From positions 1 to 64,000 of the forward strand of contig CACBMB010000006.1 in NCBI GenBank assembly GCA_902540275.1: 64,000 bases of DNA, read 5' to 3'. Positions 7,295-15,576 of the stretch are shown here, piece after piece. Each line of letters begins with the position of its first letter. The stretch's first letter is position 1. The DNA is from an uncultured Pelagibacteraceae bacterium (GTDB taxonomy: Bacteria > Pseudomonadota > Alphaproteobacteria > Pelagibacterales > Pelagibacteraceae). Position numbers and translations under genes: made by a program. The notes beneath the pieces are model-generated. The model saw nothing but the letters and a program-made list of their open reading frames with translations, did no database searches and was not told where the DNA came from.

Positions 7295-8287
7295 ATGATT
7301 AAAACAAATAGAATACTCTCTTTTTCTCAGGCTATAAAGGAGGCTCAAACACAAGCAATGAAGATAGATCCTAAGGTTTTTATTTTTGGGTTAGGTGTAG
7401 ATAAAACAGCACATATATTTTCAACAACAAAAAATTTAAAGCAAAAGTTTGGAAAAAAAAGAATATTTGACACACCAGCTTCGGAGCAAGCATTGACCAT
7501 GTTTGCAGCTGGGGCAGCAAATGCTGGAATGAGACCAATTTTAATTCATCAAAGACTTGATTTCATGGTTTACACTTTTGATCAACTTGTAAACTGGATT
7601 GCTTTATGGTCTTTTAAAAGTGCAGGTAAAAGTAAAATGCCTCTAGTAATAAGAGCTGTAGTAGGAAGAGGTTGGGGTCAAGGTCCACAGCATGCTAAGT
7701 GTTTACATTCAATGTTTGCTCATGTACCAGGCTTAAAAATTGTAATGCCTTCATCTCCGTCTGAAGCTAAAGGATTGTTGTTATCAAGCATATTTTCAAA
7801 TGATCCTGTAATTTTTATTGAGTATAGATCTCTGTATAATTCTAAAGAATTTGTCCCTCAGAAACCTTATTTTCTAGATATTGATACTCCAAATTTAAGA
7901 ATTAAAGGTAAAGATTTTACCGTAGTTTCTATTGGTGCCGGTGTTCTTACGAGTTTGAGAGCCTCAAAAATTCTTGAAAAAAATAATATTAGTTTTGATT
8001 TATTCGATTGTAGAAGCGCTAATTCTTTTAAAATGGCTAAAATTTTCAATTCATTAAAAAAAACAAAAAGATTGTTAGTCGTAGAAGATGGATGGTCTAA
8101 AATTAGTTTTTCATCTGAAGTTATCTCAAGAGTTGTAGAAAGTGGTATAAAATTAAAAAGTCCACCATCAAGAATTGCCTGGCCAAACTCACATATACCA
8201 ATGAGCACTAAACTAGAAAAAAATTTTTATTTTAGCGAAAATGAAATTGTAAATAAAATAAAAAATCAATTTATAAATACCTTATAA
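7295..8287 (+). CDS. TPP-dependent E1 component, beta (pyrimidine-binding) subunit
   Basis: This 330-aa protein pairs with the preceding alpha subunit. FDTPASEQALTMFAAGAANAG carries the conserved Glu that activates the thiamine aminopyrimidine, and RAVVGRGWGQGPQHAKCLHSMF and the KIVMPSSPSEAKGLL block are typical of the E1 beta pyrimidine domain. A transketolase C-terminal domain follows (VSIGAGVL, LVVEDGW). Length is normal for the family. The two subunits should form a heterotetramer in the cytosol. Their location among SDR sugar enzymes points to sugar modification rather than central metabolism. Confidence 0.85.
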   Translation: MIKTNRILSFSQAIKEAQTQAMKIDPKVFIFGLGVDKTAHIFSTTKNLKQKFGKKRIFDTPASEQALTMFAAGAANAGMRPILIHQRLDFMVYTFDQLVNWIALWSFKSAGKSKMPLVIRAVVGRGWGQGPQHAKCLHSMFAHVPGLKIVMPSSPSEAKGLLLSSIFSNDPVIFIEYRSLYNSKEFVPQKPYFLDIDTPNLRIKGKDFTVVSIGAGVLTSLRASKILEKNNISFDLFDCRSANSFKMAKIFNSLKKTKRLLVVEDGWSKISFSSEVISRVVESGIKLKSPPSRIAWPNSHIPMSTKLEKNFYFSENEIVNKIKNQFINTL

Positions 8288-8289
8288 AA

Positions 8290-9129
8290 ATGAAAATACT
8301 TCTTTTTGGTTACACCGGAAAACTTGGAAATGCCATATATTTTAGATTAAAAAAAAAAAATAAATTTTTTCTTTATAATTCAAAAAATTTAAATATTGCA
8401 AAAATAAATAAGATTAAATTAAGCAAAATCATAGAAAAACTAAATCCTGAAGTTGTAATTAACTGTATAGCATTTCAAGGTATAGAAAAGTCTAATAAAA
8501 AACGAACATTGTGTTTAAAAGTGAACTCATTATTTCCAAAATATTTAGCTCAATTACAAAATAAAAATTTTTTTTATTTAATACACTTTAGTAGTGAGAC
8601 TATTTTTAGTGACTCTAAAAAAGGAAAATTTATAGATGAAAAAGTGTCTCCTAGACCAAAAAGTTATTATGGATATACAAAACTTTATGGTGAAAATAGT
8701 ATAAAAAAATTTGGAAAAAATTATTTGATTATAAGATTACCTCTCTTATATGGAGGCAAAAACAGAAATCAACCCCTAGATAAAATTTTTAAAAAATTAA
8801 TAAAAAATCAAGATGTTTATATAAATGATGATTTGTATACAACACCAACCAATGTATCCGATGTTGCTAAAATTATTTCAAAGGTATTAAATAAAAAGAA
8901 ATTACAGTCAAAGAAAGTAGTAAATATATCAAATTCAGGGTATGTTAAATTCAGTCATTTTATCAAGGATTATGCAAAAAAACTTAAAAGTGAATCGACA
9001 ATATATCTTAAGAATAGTAAGTATTTTCATAAAAATAATTTGAGAAATTGGCATACTCCAATGACTACAAACTATAAAGAATTTAAGTTACGAAGTTGGA
9101 AAAAATCCTTAACTGAACATTTAAGCTAG
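8290..9129 (+). CDS. RmlD-like nucleotide-sugar 4-keto reductase (SDR)
   Basis: This 279-aa protein begins MKILLFGYTGKLGNAI, the RmlD-type nucleotide-binding loop (G7, G10, G13). It continues with VINCIAFQGIE, HFSSETIFSD and catalytic Y127-GYT-K131, then RLPLLYGG. This is the arrangement of dTDP-4-dehydrorhamnose reductases. In this cassette it would reduce a keto-sugar, perhaps the product of the TPP enzyme or of an SDR dehydratase. No RmlA, B or C gene is present, so dTDP-rhamnose itself is unlikely to be the product. A 12-A run (8349-8360) lies near the N-terminus. It is 2 bp from the gene before and 4 bp from the next. Confidence 0.75.
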   Translation: MKILLFGYTGKLGNAIYFRLKKKNKFFLYNSKNLNIAKINKIKLSKIIEKLNPEVVINCIAFQGIEKSNKKRTLCLKVNSLFPKYLAQLQNKNFFYLIHFSSETIFSDSKKGKFIDEKVSPRPKSYYGYTKLYGENSIKKFGKNYLIIRLPLLYGGKNRNQPLDKIFKKLIKNQDVYINDDLYTTPTNVSDVAKIISKVLNKKKLQSKKVVNISNSGYVKFSHFIKDYAKKLKSESTIYLKNSKYFHKNNLRNWHTPMTTNYKEFKLRSWKKSLTEHLS

Positions 9130-9133
9130 AAGC

Positions 9134-9775
9134 ATGAATACAAAAAAATTTAGTAAATCTGATGGAAATTTGAAAATAGTTATATATTTTAACAGTCAAA
9201 GTCTTAAAGTTGATTCTTTGGAATTTGAAATTATCAATAATCATTATAACCAATATAATAAACATTTAGAATTTTTAAGACAATTTGTTCAAAACAAAAA
9301 AATACAAGAAGTTTATGATCATGCCACACTTTATGTAATGGAAGAATTTTCCAAAATAACTTTAACAAAAATATTACTTGTTAAAAATCATAAAGAACAA
9401 TTTTATAGAGATTTAGAAAATTTACTAAGATCTATTGCAAGAGAAGTAGTGAGAGAATATCAGATAAAAAGATCTATAAATTTTTCTTATAAAGCAACCT
9501 CATCTGATTGGATTTTATTAAGTCAAAAAGAAAAAGAAAAAATTATTTTTGATAATTTTAAAAAACAAGTAAACTTATCAAAAGAAAATATTAAAATTTT
9601 AAATATTGAAAAAAATAAAATCACTCTAGAATTTTTAGGAGATATTAAACCAGAAATAAAAGCAAAAACTTTGCTTGACATGGAATACTTTTTAAGAAAG
9701 AATGTAGAATCGACACTTGAACTGTTTGTTGAAGAAATGCAAGATCAAAGCCAACTAAGGAGATTGTACAAATAA
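9134..9775 (+). CDS. Uncharacterised protein joined to a radical SAM gene
   Basis: I recognise no family in this 213-aa protein. It is soluble, has no signal peptide or membrane segment and contains no cysteine, so it cannot itself carry an Fe-S cluster. The middle (residues 90-125) is a strongly basic and acidic helical stretch. The C-terminus alternates strand and helix (ITLEFLGDIKPEIKAKTLLD), somewhat like a small alpha/beta domain. Its stop TAA is immediately followed by the ATG of the radical SAM gene (TAAATG), so the two are almost certainly translated together. A helper or substrate-binding partner for that enzyme is my inference. Confidence 0.75.
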   Translation: MNTKKFSKSDGNLKIVIYFNSQSLKVDSLEFEIINNHYNQYNKHLEFLRQFVQNKKIQEVYDHATLYVMEEFSKITLTKILLVKNHKEQFYRDLENLLRSIAREVVREYQIKRSINFSYKATSSDWILLSQKEKEKIIFDNFKKQVNLSKENIKILNIEKNKITLEFLGDIKPEIKAKTLLDMEYFLRKNVESTLELFVEEMQDQSQLRRLYK

Positions 9776-10930
9776 ATGACGTCAAAGCATGACAAGCATG
9801 GTTTATACACCAATTACGAAGAAACTCCAGATGAACTGATTTTGGATGGCACCAAGATATCTTGGCATCAAGAAAGAATTAAGAAGTGGGAAAAGGGAGA
9901 GAGAATTGCCCCTATAACGATAGACTTAGCTTTAACGAGAAGTTGTAATTATGGTTGTCATTTTTGTTACGCTATGGTTCAGGAAAACGATAGATCAACT
10001 ATCACTAAAGAACATATTGATAGTTTTTTAGAGGATGCCGCAGAAATTGGTGTCAAAGGTATAAGTCTTATTTCAGATGGCGAAAGCACAGTTTCTCCTC
10101 TTTACACACATTCAATTGTAAAAGGTGGTACGCTTGGGATATCTATGGCTTCAGGAACTAACGGTTTTTTACTAACACCGGAAAAACTCAATAAAATTTT
10201 GCCTCATTTAACATATTTGAGATTTAATATTTCAGCAGGAGAACCGGCAAGGTACGCTGAGATAATGGGTTGTAAAGAAAAATGGTTCCATAAAGTTGTA
10301 GAGAATATCAAAAGTGCAGTCAAAATAAAAAAAGAAAATAAACTTAAAGTTACTATAGGTATGCAAATGGTTTTTATGCCTCAATATTATGACCAACTAG
10401 TTCCTTTGGCAAAACTTGGAAAAGAATTAAGACCGGACTATTTAGTTATTAAACAATGTAGCGATAATGAAGATGGTTCATTGGGTGTGAAATACAGTGA
10501 TTATAAAAAACATTTTGAACTTTTAAAAGAAGCAGAGTCATATTCTGATGACGAGTACAAAGTTCACGTTAAGTGGAGCAAAATAGAATCTGAAGGTGTT
10601 AGAACATATCAAAGATGCTATGGACCACCTTTTTTCCTACAAGTTTCAGGAAGTGGATTAATCGCTCCTTGCGGTCAATTGTTTAACGAACAATACAAAA
10701 AATTTCACATGGGAAATATTACCCAAAAAAGATTTAAAGATATTTGGCAAAGCGATAGATACTGGGAAGTAATGCGCTATTTATCTTCACCAGAATTTAA
10801 TGCGCAAACTATGTGTGGAAATTTATGTCTTCAAGATAAAGTTAATCAATATCTTGATAATTATGTAAAAGACTCATTTGAAACGAAAAAACCAAAGGGT
10901 AAGACGCCTCAACATATAAATTTCATTTAA
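9776..10930 (+). CDS. Radical SAM / SPASM-type enzyme
   Basis: This 384-aa protein has the radical SAM cluster motif C57-x3-C61-x2-C64 (RSCNYGCHFCYAM) in the first third, then a GISLISDGEST block for SAM binding. Its C-terminal SPASM-like domain has cysteines at about 281, 299, 347 and 351 (IAPCGQLF, MCGNLCLQ) for an auxiliary Fe-S cluster. It would use a 5'-deoxyadenosyl radical for a difficult modification. The cassette suggests a sugar or sugar-linked substrate. Its DNA is less AT-rich than its neighbours: 40% GC in 9841-9900 against 8% in 8341-8400. Family call is firm, reaction unknown. Confidence 0.85.
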   Translation: MTSKHDKHGLYTNYEETPDELILDGTKISWHQERIKKWEKGERIAPITIDLALTRSCNYGCHFCYAMVQENDRSTITKEHIDSFLEDAAEIGVKGISLISDGESTVSPLYTHSIVKGGTLGISMASGTNGFLLTPEKLNKILPHLTYLRFNISAGEPARYAEIMGCKEKWFHKVVENIKSAVKIKKENKLKVTIGMQMVFMPQYYDQLVPLAKLGKELRPDYLVIKQCSDNEDGSLGVKYSDYKKHFELLKEAESYSDDEYKVHVKWSKIESEGVRTYQRCYGPPFFLQVSGSGLIAPCGQLFNEQYKKFHMGNITQKRFKDIWQSDRYWEVMRYLSSPEFNAQTMCGNLCLQDKVNQYLDNYVKDSFETKKPKGKTPQHINFI

Positions 10931-10949
10931 TAATTTTCAATCTTTAAAC

Positions 10950-10979
10950 TTGATTTTCAATAATGTTAAAAATTATAAA
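10950..10979 (+). promoter_or_regulatory. Possible sigma-70 promoter
   Basis: The 93-bp gap after the radical SAM gene is one of the longest on the plus strand. It contains TTGATT (10950-10955), an 18-bp spacer and TATAAA (10974-10979), 44 bp before the next ATG. In DNA this AT-rich such matches arise often by chance, so this is only a candidate internal promoter. Confidence 0.25.
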
Positions 10980-11023
10980 TAAATTTAGATGAATTTATTG
11001 TTAAAAAATTATAGATTTATTAG

Positions 11024-11320
11024 ATGTTTTTTTTAGACTTATTAGAACTTGAAAAAAGATATAATGATGTTTTGATATCAACAGCTAGAGGTTTCGAACT
11101 TGATCACGAATTTCTAGAAATATGGGTACCTGGAGTTTTTAAAGAAGAGTCTGTAAAAAATTTTTTTGAAGCGGCAAAAATATATAATGTTGAAAAGAAA
11201 TTTGGTTTAACGATAAACAAAAAGAGTATTAGCGAAAAAGATCTCGATAAAATAAAGTCTCTGCCTAAAGATTATACAGTTCAAGTTAAAGAAGCAATAC
11301 TTGAAATAAAGCTTACTTAA
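11024..11320 (+). CDS. Small uncharacterised protein (98 aa)
   Basis: This is a soluble, acidic and basic mixed protein without cysteine, signal peptide or membrane segment. The first half is predicted helical (LLELEKRYNDVLI; EESVKNFFEAAKIY) and the second half alternates short strands (FGLTINKK; YTVQVKEAILEIKLT). I recognise no domain. It lies between the radical SAM gene and the SDR/2OG-oxygenase group and is in the same direction. It may therefore belong to the same modification cassette, perhaps as a small accessory or carrier protein. The start ATG is the only one giving this frame after the 93-bp gap. Confidence 0.65.
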   Translation: MFFLDLLELEKRYNDVLISTARGFELDHEFLEIWVPGVFKEESVKNFFEAAKIYNVEKKFGLTINKKSISEKDLDKIKSLPKDYTVQVKEAILEIKLT

Positions 11321-11347
11321 AATAATTTATTAAAACTAAATTTGATA

Positions 11348-12094
11348 ATGAATAAGTTAATTAAAAATAAAAAAATTTTAATCACTGGTGCCTCTGGTAG
11401 TTTAGGTTCACAATTAGCTAAAGATTTTTCAAAGCTTAATGTTAACTTAATTTTACAAGGAAGATCGCTAACTAAACTTAAAAAAATAAAATTGAAAAAT
11501 AAAAATCGTCATAGCCTTTTGAGTCTAGATTTTAATCATGAGAATAGTATGACAGAATTAAATAATTTTTTTAAAAATGAATTTTATCCAGACATAGTTG
11601 TGCATTGTCTAGGAGGTTCATTTGGTATCAATCGCACATTTAGTAGTAGAGACGATTGGACAAAAGTTTGGAATATGAACTTAGGATATTCTCATGAAAT
11701 CAATAATACTGTTATCCCAAAAATGGTAAAAAAAAATTGGGGAAGAATAATTCATTTATCATCCATTTCTACTACTTTTATAAAAGGAAACGCTCCCTAT
11801 ATATCAGCGAAATATGCGTTAGAAGGCTATGTAAAATCAGTGAGTAAAGAAATTTCTAAAAATAATGTGATTATGTTGTGTGTATCACCAGGTATTATTG
11901 ATATAAAAAATAGATATTTCAACAAACTAAAAAAAGAAAAAAAAAATGAATTTAAAAATTTTATGAAAGCACACATTCCTATTAACCGAATGGCTTCACT
12001 AAAAGAGATTTCAAATTTAATATTATTTCTATCAAGTGACAATTCTTCATATATGCCAGGTTCTATTGTTAAGATAGATGGTCAAGGAAATTAA
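11348..12094 (+). CDS. Classical short-chain dehydrogenase/reductase
   Basis: This 248-aa protein has the classical SDR fold: ITGASGSLGSQLAKDF (TGxxxGxG, about residues 11-26), the HCLGGSFG strand in place of NNAG, HLSSIST with the catalytic Ser, and Y-ISA-K (PYISAKYAL). The tail ends MPGSIVKIDGQ, typical for this class. It should oxidise or reduce a hydroxyl or keto group with NAD(P)H. A TTG two codons upstream (11342) could also start it, but ATG 11348 gives the normal N-terminus. It abuts the 2OG oxygenase gene directly (TAAATG). Substrate is unknown. Confidence 0.8.
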   Translation: MNKLIKNKKILITGASGSLGSQLAKDFSKLNVNLILQGRSLTKLKKIKLKNKNRHSLLSLDFNHENSMTELNNFFKNEFYPDIVVHCLGGSFGINRTFSSRDDWTKVWNMNLGYSHEINNTVIPKMVKKNWGRIIHLSSISTTFIKGNAPYISAKYALEGYVKSVSKEISKNNVIMLCVSPGIIDIKNRYFNKLKKEKKNEFKNFMKAHIPINRMASLKEISNLILFLSSDNSSYMPGSIVKIDGQGN

Positions 12095-12853
12095 ATGATT
12101 GATTTTAGTAATGGTTATTGTGTCGTAGAAACTAAAAATCTTGAAATTTTAAAAGATTTAAGATCTAAAATTTATGATGAAGTAAAAAAAATATTTAATA
12201 TTAAAGAGTTAAATATTGATGAGGGATTTAATTTATTTCACAACCATATAAAAAATGAAACAGCAGGTTCTTTGAATTCAAAAAGAATTGAACTTATTAA
12301 AAATATAAATAAAAATATTGATATTACATATAAAATTTATGAGGCATTTGAGGATTATATAGTTGAACTTATAGGGCCAGACGTTCTTGGGCAAAAAATT
12401 GCTAATTTAGTGATTCAAATTCCTAACGATCAAAATCCAGGAGAAATACACAGAGATGCGCCTGCAAACTCACCTTATGAAATTGTAATGTGGGTTCCTT
12501 TAGTAGATAGCTATGGAACCAAAACAATGTCTATTTTAGATTATGAAAATACTAAGATTAATCTAAAAAATTTGAAAGAGAACAATAATTGGGAACAACT
12601 AGAAAAAAATGTTTATAATAAATCTCCTCAATTAGATGTAAAATTTGGTCAGGCCCTTATTTTTATGACTAGTTTATTACATGGAGCCAAAATAAATAAA
12701 GAAAAAACTACCAGATTTTCCTTAAATACTAGATTTAAAAATATTTTTGCTCCATCTGGATTAAAAAATCAATTACAATTTTTTAAGAAAATAAAGGAGT
12801 CAAATTTAGTTAAGTATGGATCACATATAGAATTAGAAGAACTACTTAAATGA
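12095..12853 (+). CDS. 2OG-Fe(II) oxygenase of the sporadic carbohydrate cluster type
   Basis: This 252-aa protein has the jelly-roll iron triad of 2-oxoglutarate dioxygenases: H119-R-D121 (EIHRDAPAN), distal H196 (LLHGAKIN), and R207 to bind 2-oxoglutarate. VMWVPLVDSYGTKTMSIL lies between them. The sequence and its partner, the LIC12192-family gene overlapping by 4 bp, match the pair that recurs in sporadic carbohydrate clusters of diverse bacteria. It probably hydroxylates or desaturates a sugar or lipid-linked sugar in the cytosol. The family call comes from motif layout and context; no substrate is known to me. Confidence 0.75.
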   Translation: MIDFSNGYCVVETKNLEILKDLRSKIYDEVKKIFNIKELNIDEGFNLFHNHIKNETAGSLNSKRIELIKNINKNIDITYKIYEAFEDYIVELIGPDVLGQKIANLVIQIPNDQNPGEIHRDAPANSPYEIVMWVPLVDSYGTKTMSILDYENTKINLKNLKENNNWEQLEKNVYNKSPQLDVKFGQALIFMTSLLHGAKINKEKTTRFSLNTRFKNIFAPSGLKNQLQFFKKIKESNLVKYGSHIELEELLK

Positions 12854-13242
12854 AAAATTTCTTCACGTGTATAGACATAACTCTTACTTCACCACAACCA
12901 GAACAATTATCACTATGCAGGCAACATGCAATTAATAATGGTGGAGAAGTTGTTTTTTATGGTAGTGAAGATCTATCATGTCATGAAAAACAAAGTTTTA
13001 TTTTATATAAATTGAAAAAAACAGATAACATTTCAGATGTAGTTTTTTTTACTATCAATCAATTTTGTTATGATACTAAAATAAATATTAAATTAATGAG
13101 TGACATCATTAATTCAAATTATGGTTTACATTTTGCCAGAGAAAATTTAATTTTTCAATCAAATGAAGATTTGTATAAATTTAGAGTTGAAATACTCGCA
13201 TATTTTCATTCATTTAAAAGACTAAGTAAAAGTATAAAATAA
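12850..13242 (+). CDS. LIC12192-family sporadic carbohydrate cluster protein
   Basis: This 130-aa protein overlaps the oxygenase gene by the ATGA of its start. It is soluble and has three early cysteines (C7, C23, C49), a GGEVVFYGSEDLSCHEKQ block and a C-terminal YGLHFARENLIF segment. Size, position and this block fit the small LIC12192-type family named from Leptospira, which travels with the 2OG oxygenase in surface carbohydrate clusters. The family function is unknown. The translational overlap suggests it works with, or stabilises, the oxygenase. Confidence 0.65.
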   Translation: MKNFFTCIDITLTSPQPEQLSLCRQHAINNGGEVVFYGSEDLSCHEKQSFILYKLKKTDNISDVVFFTINQFCYDTKINIKLMSDIINSNYGLHFARENLIFQSNEDLYKFRVEILAYFHSFKRLSKSIK

Positions 13243-13282
13243 TTTATAATTCAAAAGAACATTTCTAAAATTTCTTACTTAA

Positions 13283-14545
13283 ATGATAATCAAAAAATAT
13301 CTTAAAAAAGCTATAAAAGTAACTTTTTATTTATTTTCACCTATTATAATTTTATCAATTTTAATAACTCAACCCTTTATAAAAATAAGATTATCCTACC
13401 AATCTTCAGAAAGATTAGGAGATTTTGCTACACATATGGAGGTTTATTTGAGCGAAAAAAAAATTTATAATTCAAAAAATTATTTTGATATATTTATTCT
13501 CACAAATATAATTTCGAACGAAACTTTTACTAATTTATTAAAAAAAAAAGTTAGAATAATACCAGATTATATAGCATATCCTGTATTTCATATAATTCAA
13601 AAATTGGGAGGTAGATTTAAATTTTTTCAAAATTTTATACTTAATACAAAGTTTGATGATAATAATTTCTCAATAATGAGAACACCTTGTAACTTAATAC
13701 CAGATGAAAATTTTATAAAAAAAGGAAATGATTTTCTAAAAAGCATAAATGTCCCAAATGATGCCCAAATAATATGCCTAATTGTAAGAGAAAATGCGTA
13801 TTTAAAAAAAAAATTTCCTAATAAAAATTGGGATTATCACGAATATAGAAATTGCAATATTGAAAATTACAGAATGGCAATTAATGCTGCTACTGAAAGA
13901 GGTTATTATGTTTTTAGAATGGGCCAGTATGTAGAAAAAAAAGTTAAAATTGATGGAAATGATAAATTTATCGATTACAGTAGTAATTTTCGTTCAGATT
14001 TTCTTGATATTTACTTAGCTTATAGATGTAAATTTTGTATTACAACATCCACGGGATGGGACTGTGTACCTGCATTTACTTTTAGAAAACCTATCCTTTA
14101 TACCAATTATACACCGGTTGGAAATTTGTTAACCTATTCTCCTAATTTTCTTTTTTCAATTAAAACACATTACGATTATAAGAACCAAAAAAAATTAAGT
14201 TTGAAAGAAATTAGCCAAAGTCCTTTTGCATTTGCAAATAATACAAAATTATTTAAGGAGTCTAATATTGAATTAATTGAAAATAGCCCTGAGGATTTAA
14301 AAGATTTAACAATTGAGATGATAGAAAAATTAGATGGAAATATGAAAATTTCAGAGGAAGATGAAAGATTACAAAAAATTTTTTGGAAACAGTACGTAGA
14401 ATATTTTAACTTGAAAAATATAAAGCCAGAAATATCCAATAAAGTTAATCCCTTGTGGTGTTCATCTAAAAGATTATATAATAATAAAATTATATCGAGA
14501 TTTGGAAATCAGTTTTTAAAAAAAAACTTATTTCTAGTTGAATGA
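13283..14545 (+). CDS. TIGR04372-type putative glycosyltransferase
   Basis: This 420-aa protein has one N-terminal membrane segment (about residues 13-30, FYLFSPIIILSILITQPF) and then a cytosolic GT-B-like body. The features SSERLGDFATHMEVYL near residue 40, ICLIVRENAYL, NIENYRMAI and the CITTSTGWDCVPAFTFRKPILYTN block near residues 250-275 fit the TIGR04372 family found in LPS and other surface carbohydrate loci. It would transfer a sugar onto a lipid-linked glycan at the inner membrane face. It ends the first cassette; 26 bp separate it from the Leg genes. Confidence 0.7.
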   Translation: MIIKKYLKKAIKVTFYLFSPIIILSILITQPFIKIRLSYQSSERLGDFATHMEVYLSEKKIYNSKNYFDIFILTNIISNETFTNLLKKKVRIIPDYIAYPVFHIIQKLGGRFKFFQNFILNTKFDDNNFSIMRTPCNLIPDENFIKKGNDFLKSINVPNDAQIICLIVRENAYLKKKFPNKNWDYHEYRNCNIENYRMAINAATERGYYVFRMGQYVEKKVKIDGNDKFIDYSSNFRSDFLDIYLAYRCKFCITTSTGWDCVPAFTFRKPILYTNYTPVGNLLTYSPNFLFSIKTHYDYKNQKKLSLKEISQSPFAFANNTKLFKESNIELIENSPEDLKDLTIEMIEKLDGNMKISEEDERLQKIFWKQYVEYFNLKNIKPEISNKVNPLWCSSKRLYNNKIISRFGNQFLKKNLFLVE

Positions 14546-14571
14546 TAACATTTGTGAATTAAATTTAGTTT

Positions 14572-15573
14572 GTGAAAAAATTTTTTATAACTGGCGGTGA
14601 GGGATTTATTGGTTCTCATTTAATTGAGCAAATTATCAAAAATGGTGACCATGTAAATGCTCTGGTTAATTATAATTCATTTGGAAACATTGGATGGTTA
14701 GAAAATTGTATGAATCATAAGAATATAAATATTTTCTTTGGGGATTTAAAAGATCCAGACACATACTCAAAATTTTTAGTAAAATCTGATTATGTAATTA
14801 ATCTTGCATCATTAATTAGTGTCCCATATTCATACACTGCATCGAAATCAAATTTAGAAAACAATATTTTGGGATCTCATTTTTTATACAATTCATGCAT
14901 AAATTTAAAAATTAAAAAAATAATTCATGTTTCTTCTAGCGAAGTTTATGGCACTCCAAAAAAAATTCCTATTAACGAAACAACAATCTTCAATCCACAA
15001 TCTCCATACGCTGCAAGTAAAGCAGGAAGCGATCATGTGGCAAAGTCATATTTTTATTCTTATGGTTTGCCAATAGTTATTATACGACCATTTAATAATT
15101 TTGGACCAAGACAATCTTCTAGAGCAGTTATACCAACAATAATTTTTCAAGCACTGAAAGGAAATGAGATAAAACTCGGAAATATAAATACTCAAAGAGA
15201 CTTTTTGTTTGTTGAGGACACAGTTAGAGGATTACTCAGTACAATAAATTGCAACAATAATTTAGCAGGAGAAGAAATTAATTTAGGAACCAACTTTTGT
15301 TTTCAGATTAAAGAAATACTAAATTTAATTTCTTTAATAATTAATAAAAAGTTAAAAGTAAAACTTAATAAGAGTAAACTAAGACCAAAAAAAAGTGAAG
15401 TTGAGATATTGATTTGTGATTATTCTAAAGCAAAAAGAATTCTTAGATGGGAACCAAAATATAAAGGTAAAAATGGAATGAAGTTAGCACTGACCAAAAC
15501 TATAAATTGGTATCAAAAAAATTATCAAAATAAATTATTAAATTTTAAATCAAAAAAAGTTTTTTTTAAATAG
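14572..15573 (+). CDS. legB: LegB-like NDP-GlcNAc 4,6-dehydratase
   Basis: This 333-aa extended SDR starts at GTG 14572. ITGGEGFIGSHL (G8-G14) is followed by ALVNYNSFGNIGWLE, a signature of the LegB subgroup, then VSSSEVYGTPKKIPINE and Y146-AAS-K150. LegB removes water from GDP-GlcNAc (or UDP-GlcNAc) to make the 4-keto-6-deoxy sugar, the first committed step to legionaminic acid. The next genes encode aminotransferase, hydrolysing 2-epimerase, synthase and cytidylyltransferase in pathway order, which strongly supports the call. A GDP rather than UDP substrate is suggested by the PtmE-like gene at 19786. Confidence 0.82.
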   Translation: MKKFFITGGEGFIGSHLIEQIIKNGDHVNALVNYNSFGNIGWLENCMNHKNINIFFGDLKDPDTYSKFLVKSDYVINLASLISVPYSYTASKSNLENNILGSHFLYNSCINLKIKKIIHVSSSEVYGTPKKIPINETTIFNPQSPYAASKAGSDHVAKSYFYSYGLPIVIIRPFNNFGPRQSSRAVIPTIIFQALKGNEIKLGNINTQRDFLFVEDTVRGLLSTINCNNNLAGEEINLGTNFCFQIKEILNLISLIINKKLKVKLNKSKLRPKKSEVEILICDYSKAKRILRWEPKYKGKNGMKLALTKTINWYQKNYQNKLLNFKSKKVFFK

Positions 15574-15576
15574 AAT

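Noticed and set aside
7867-8208. Antisense open frames such as this one within the TPP beta subunit gene, and many similar ones
   Set aside because: They lie inside well-supported genes, have no recognised domains and no start context; they are by-products of Lys/Phe-rich coding.
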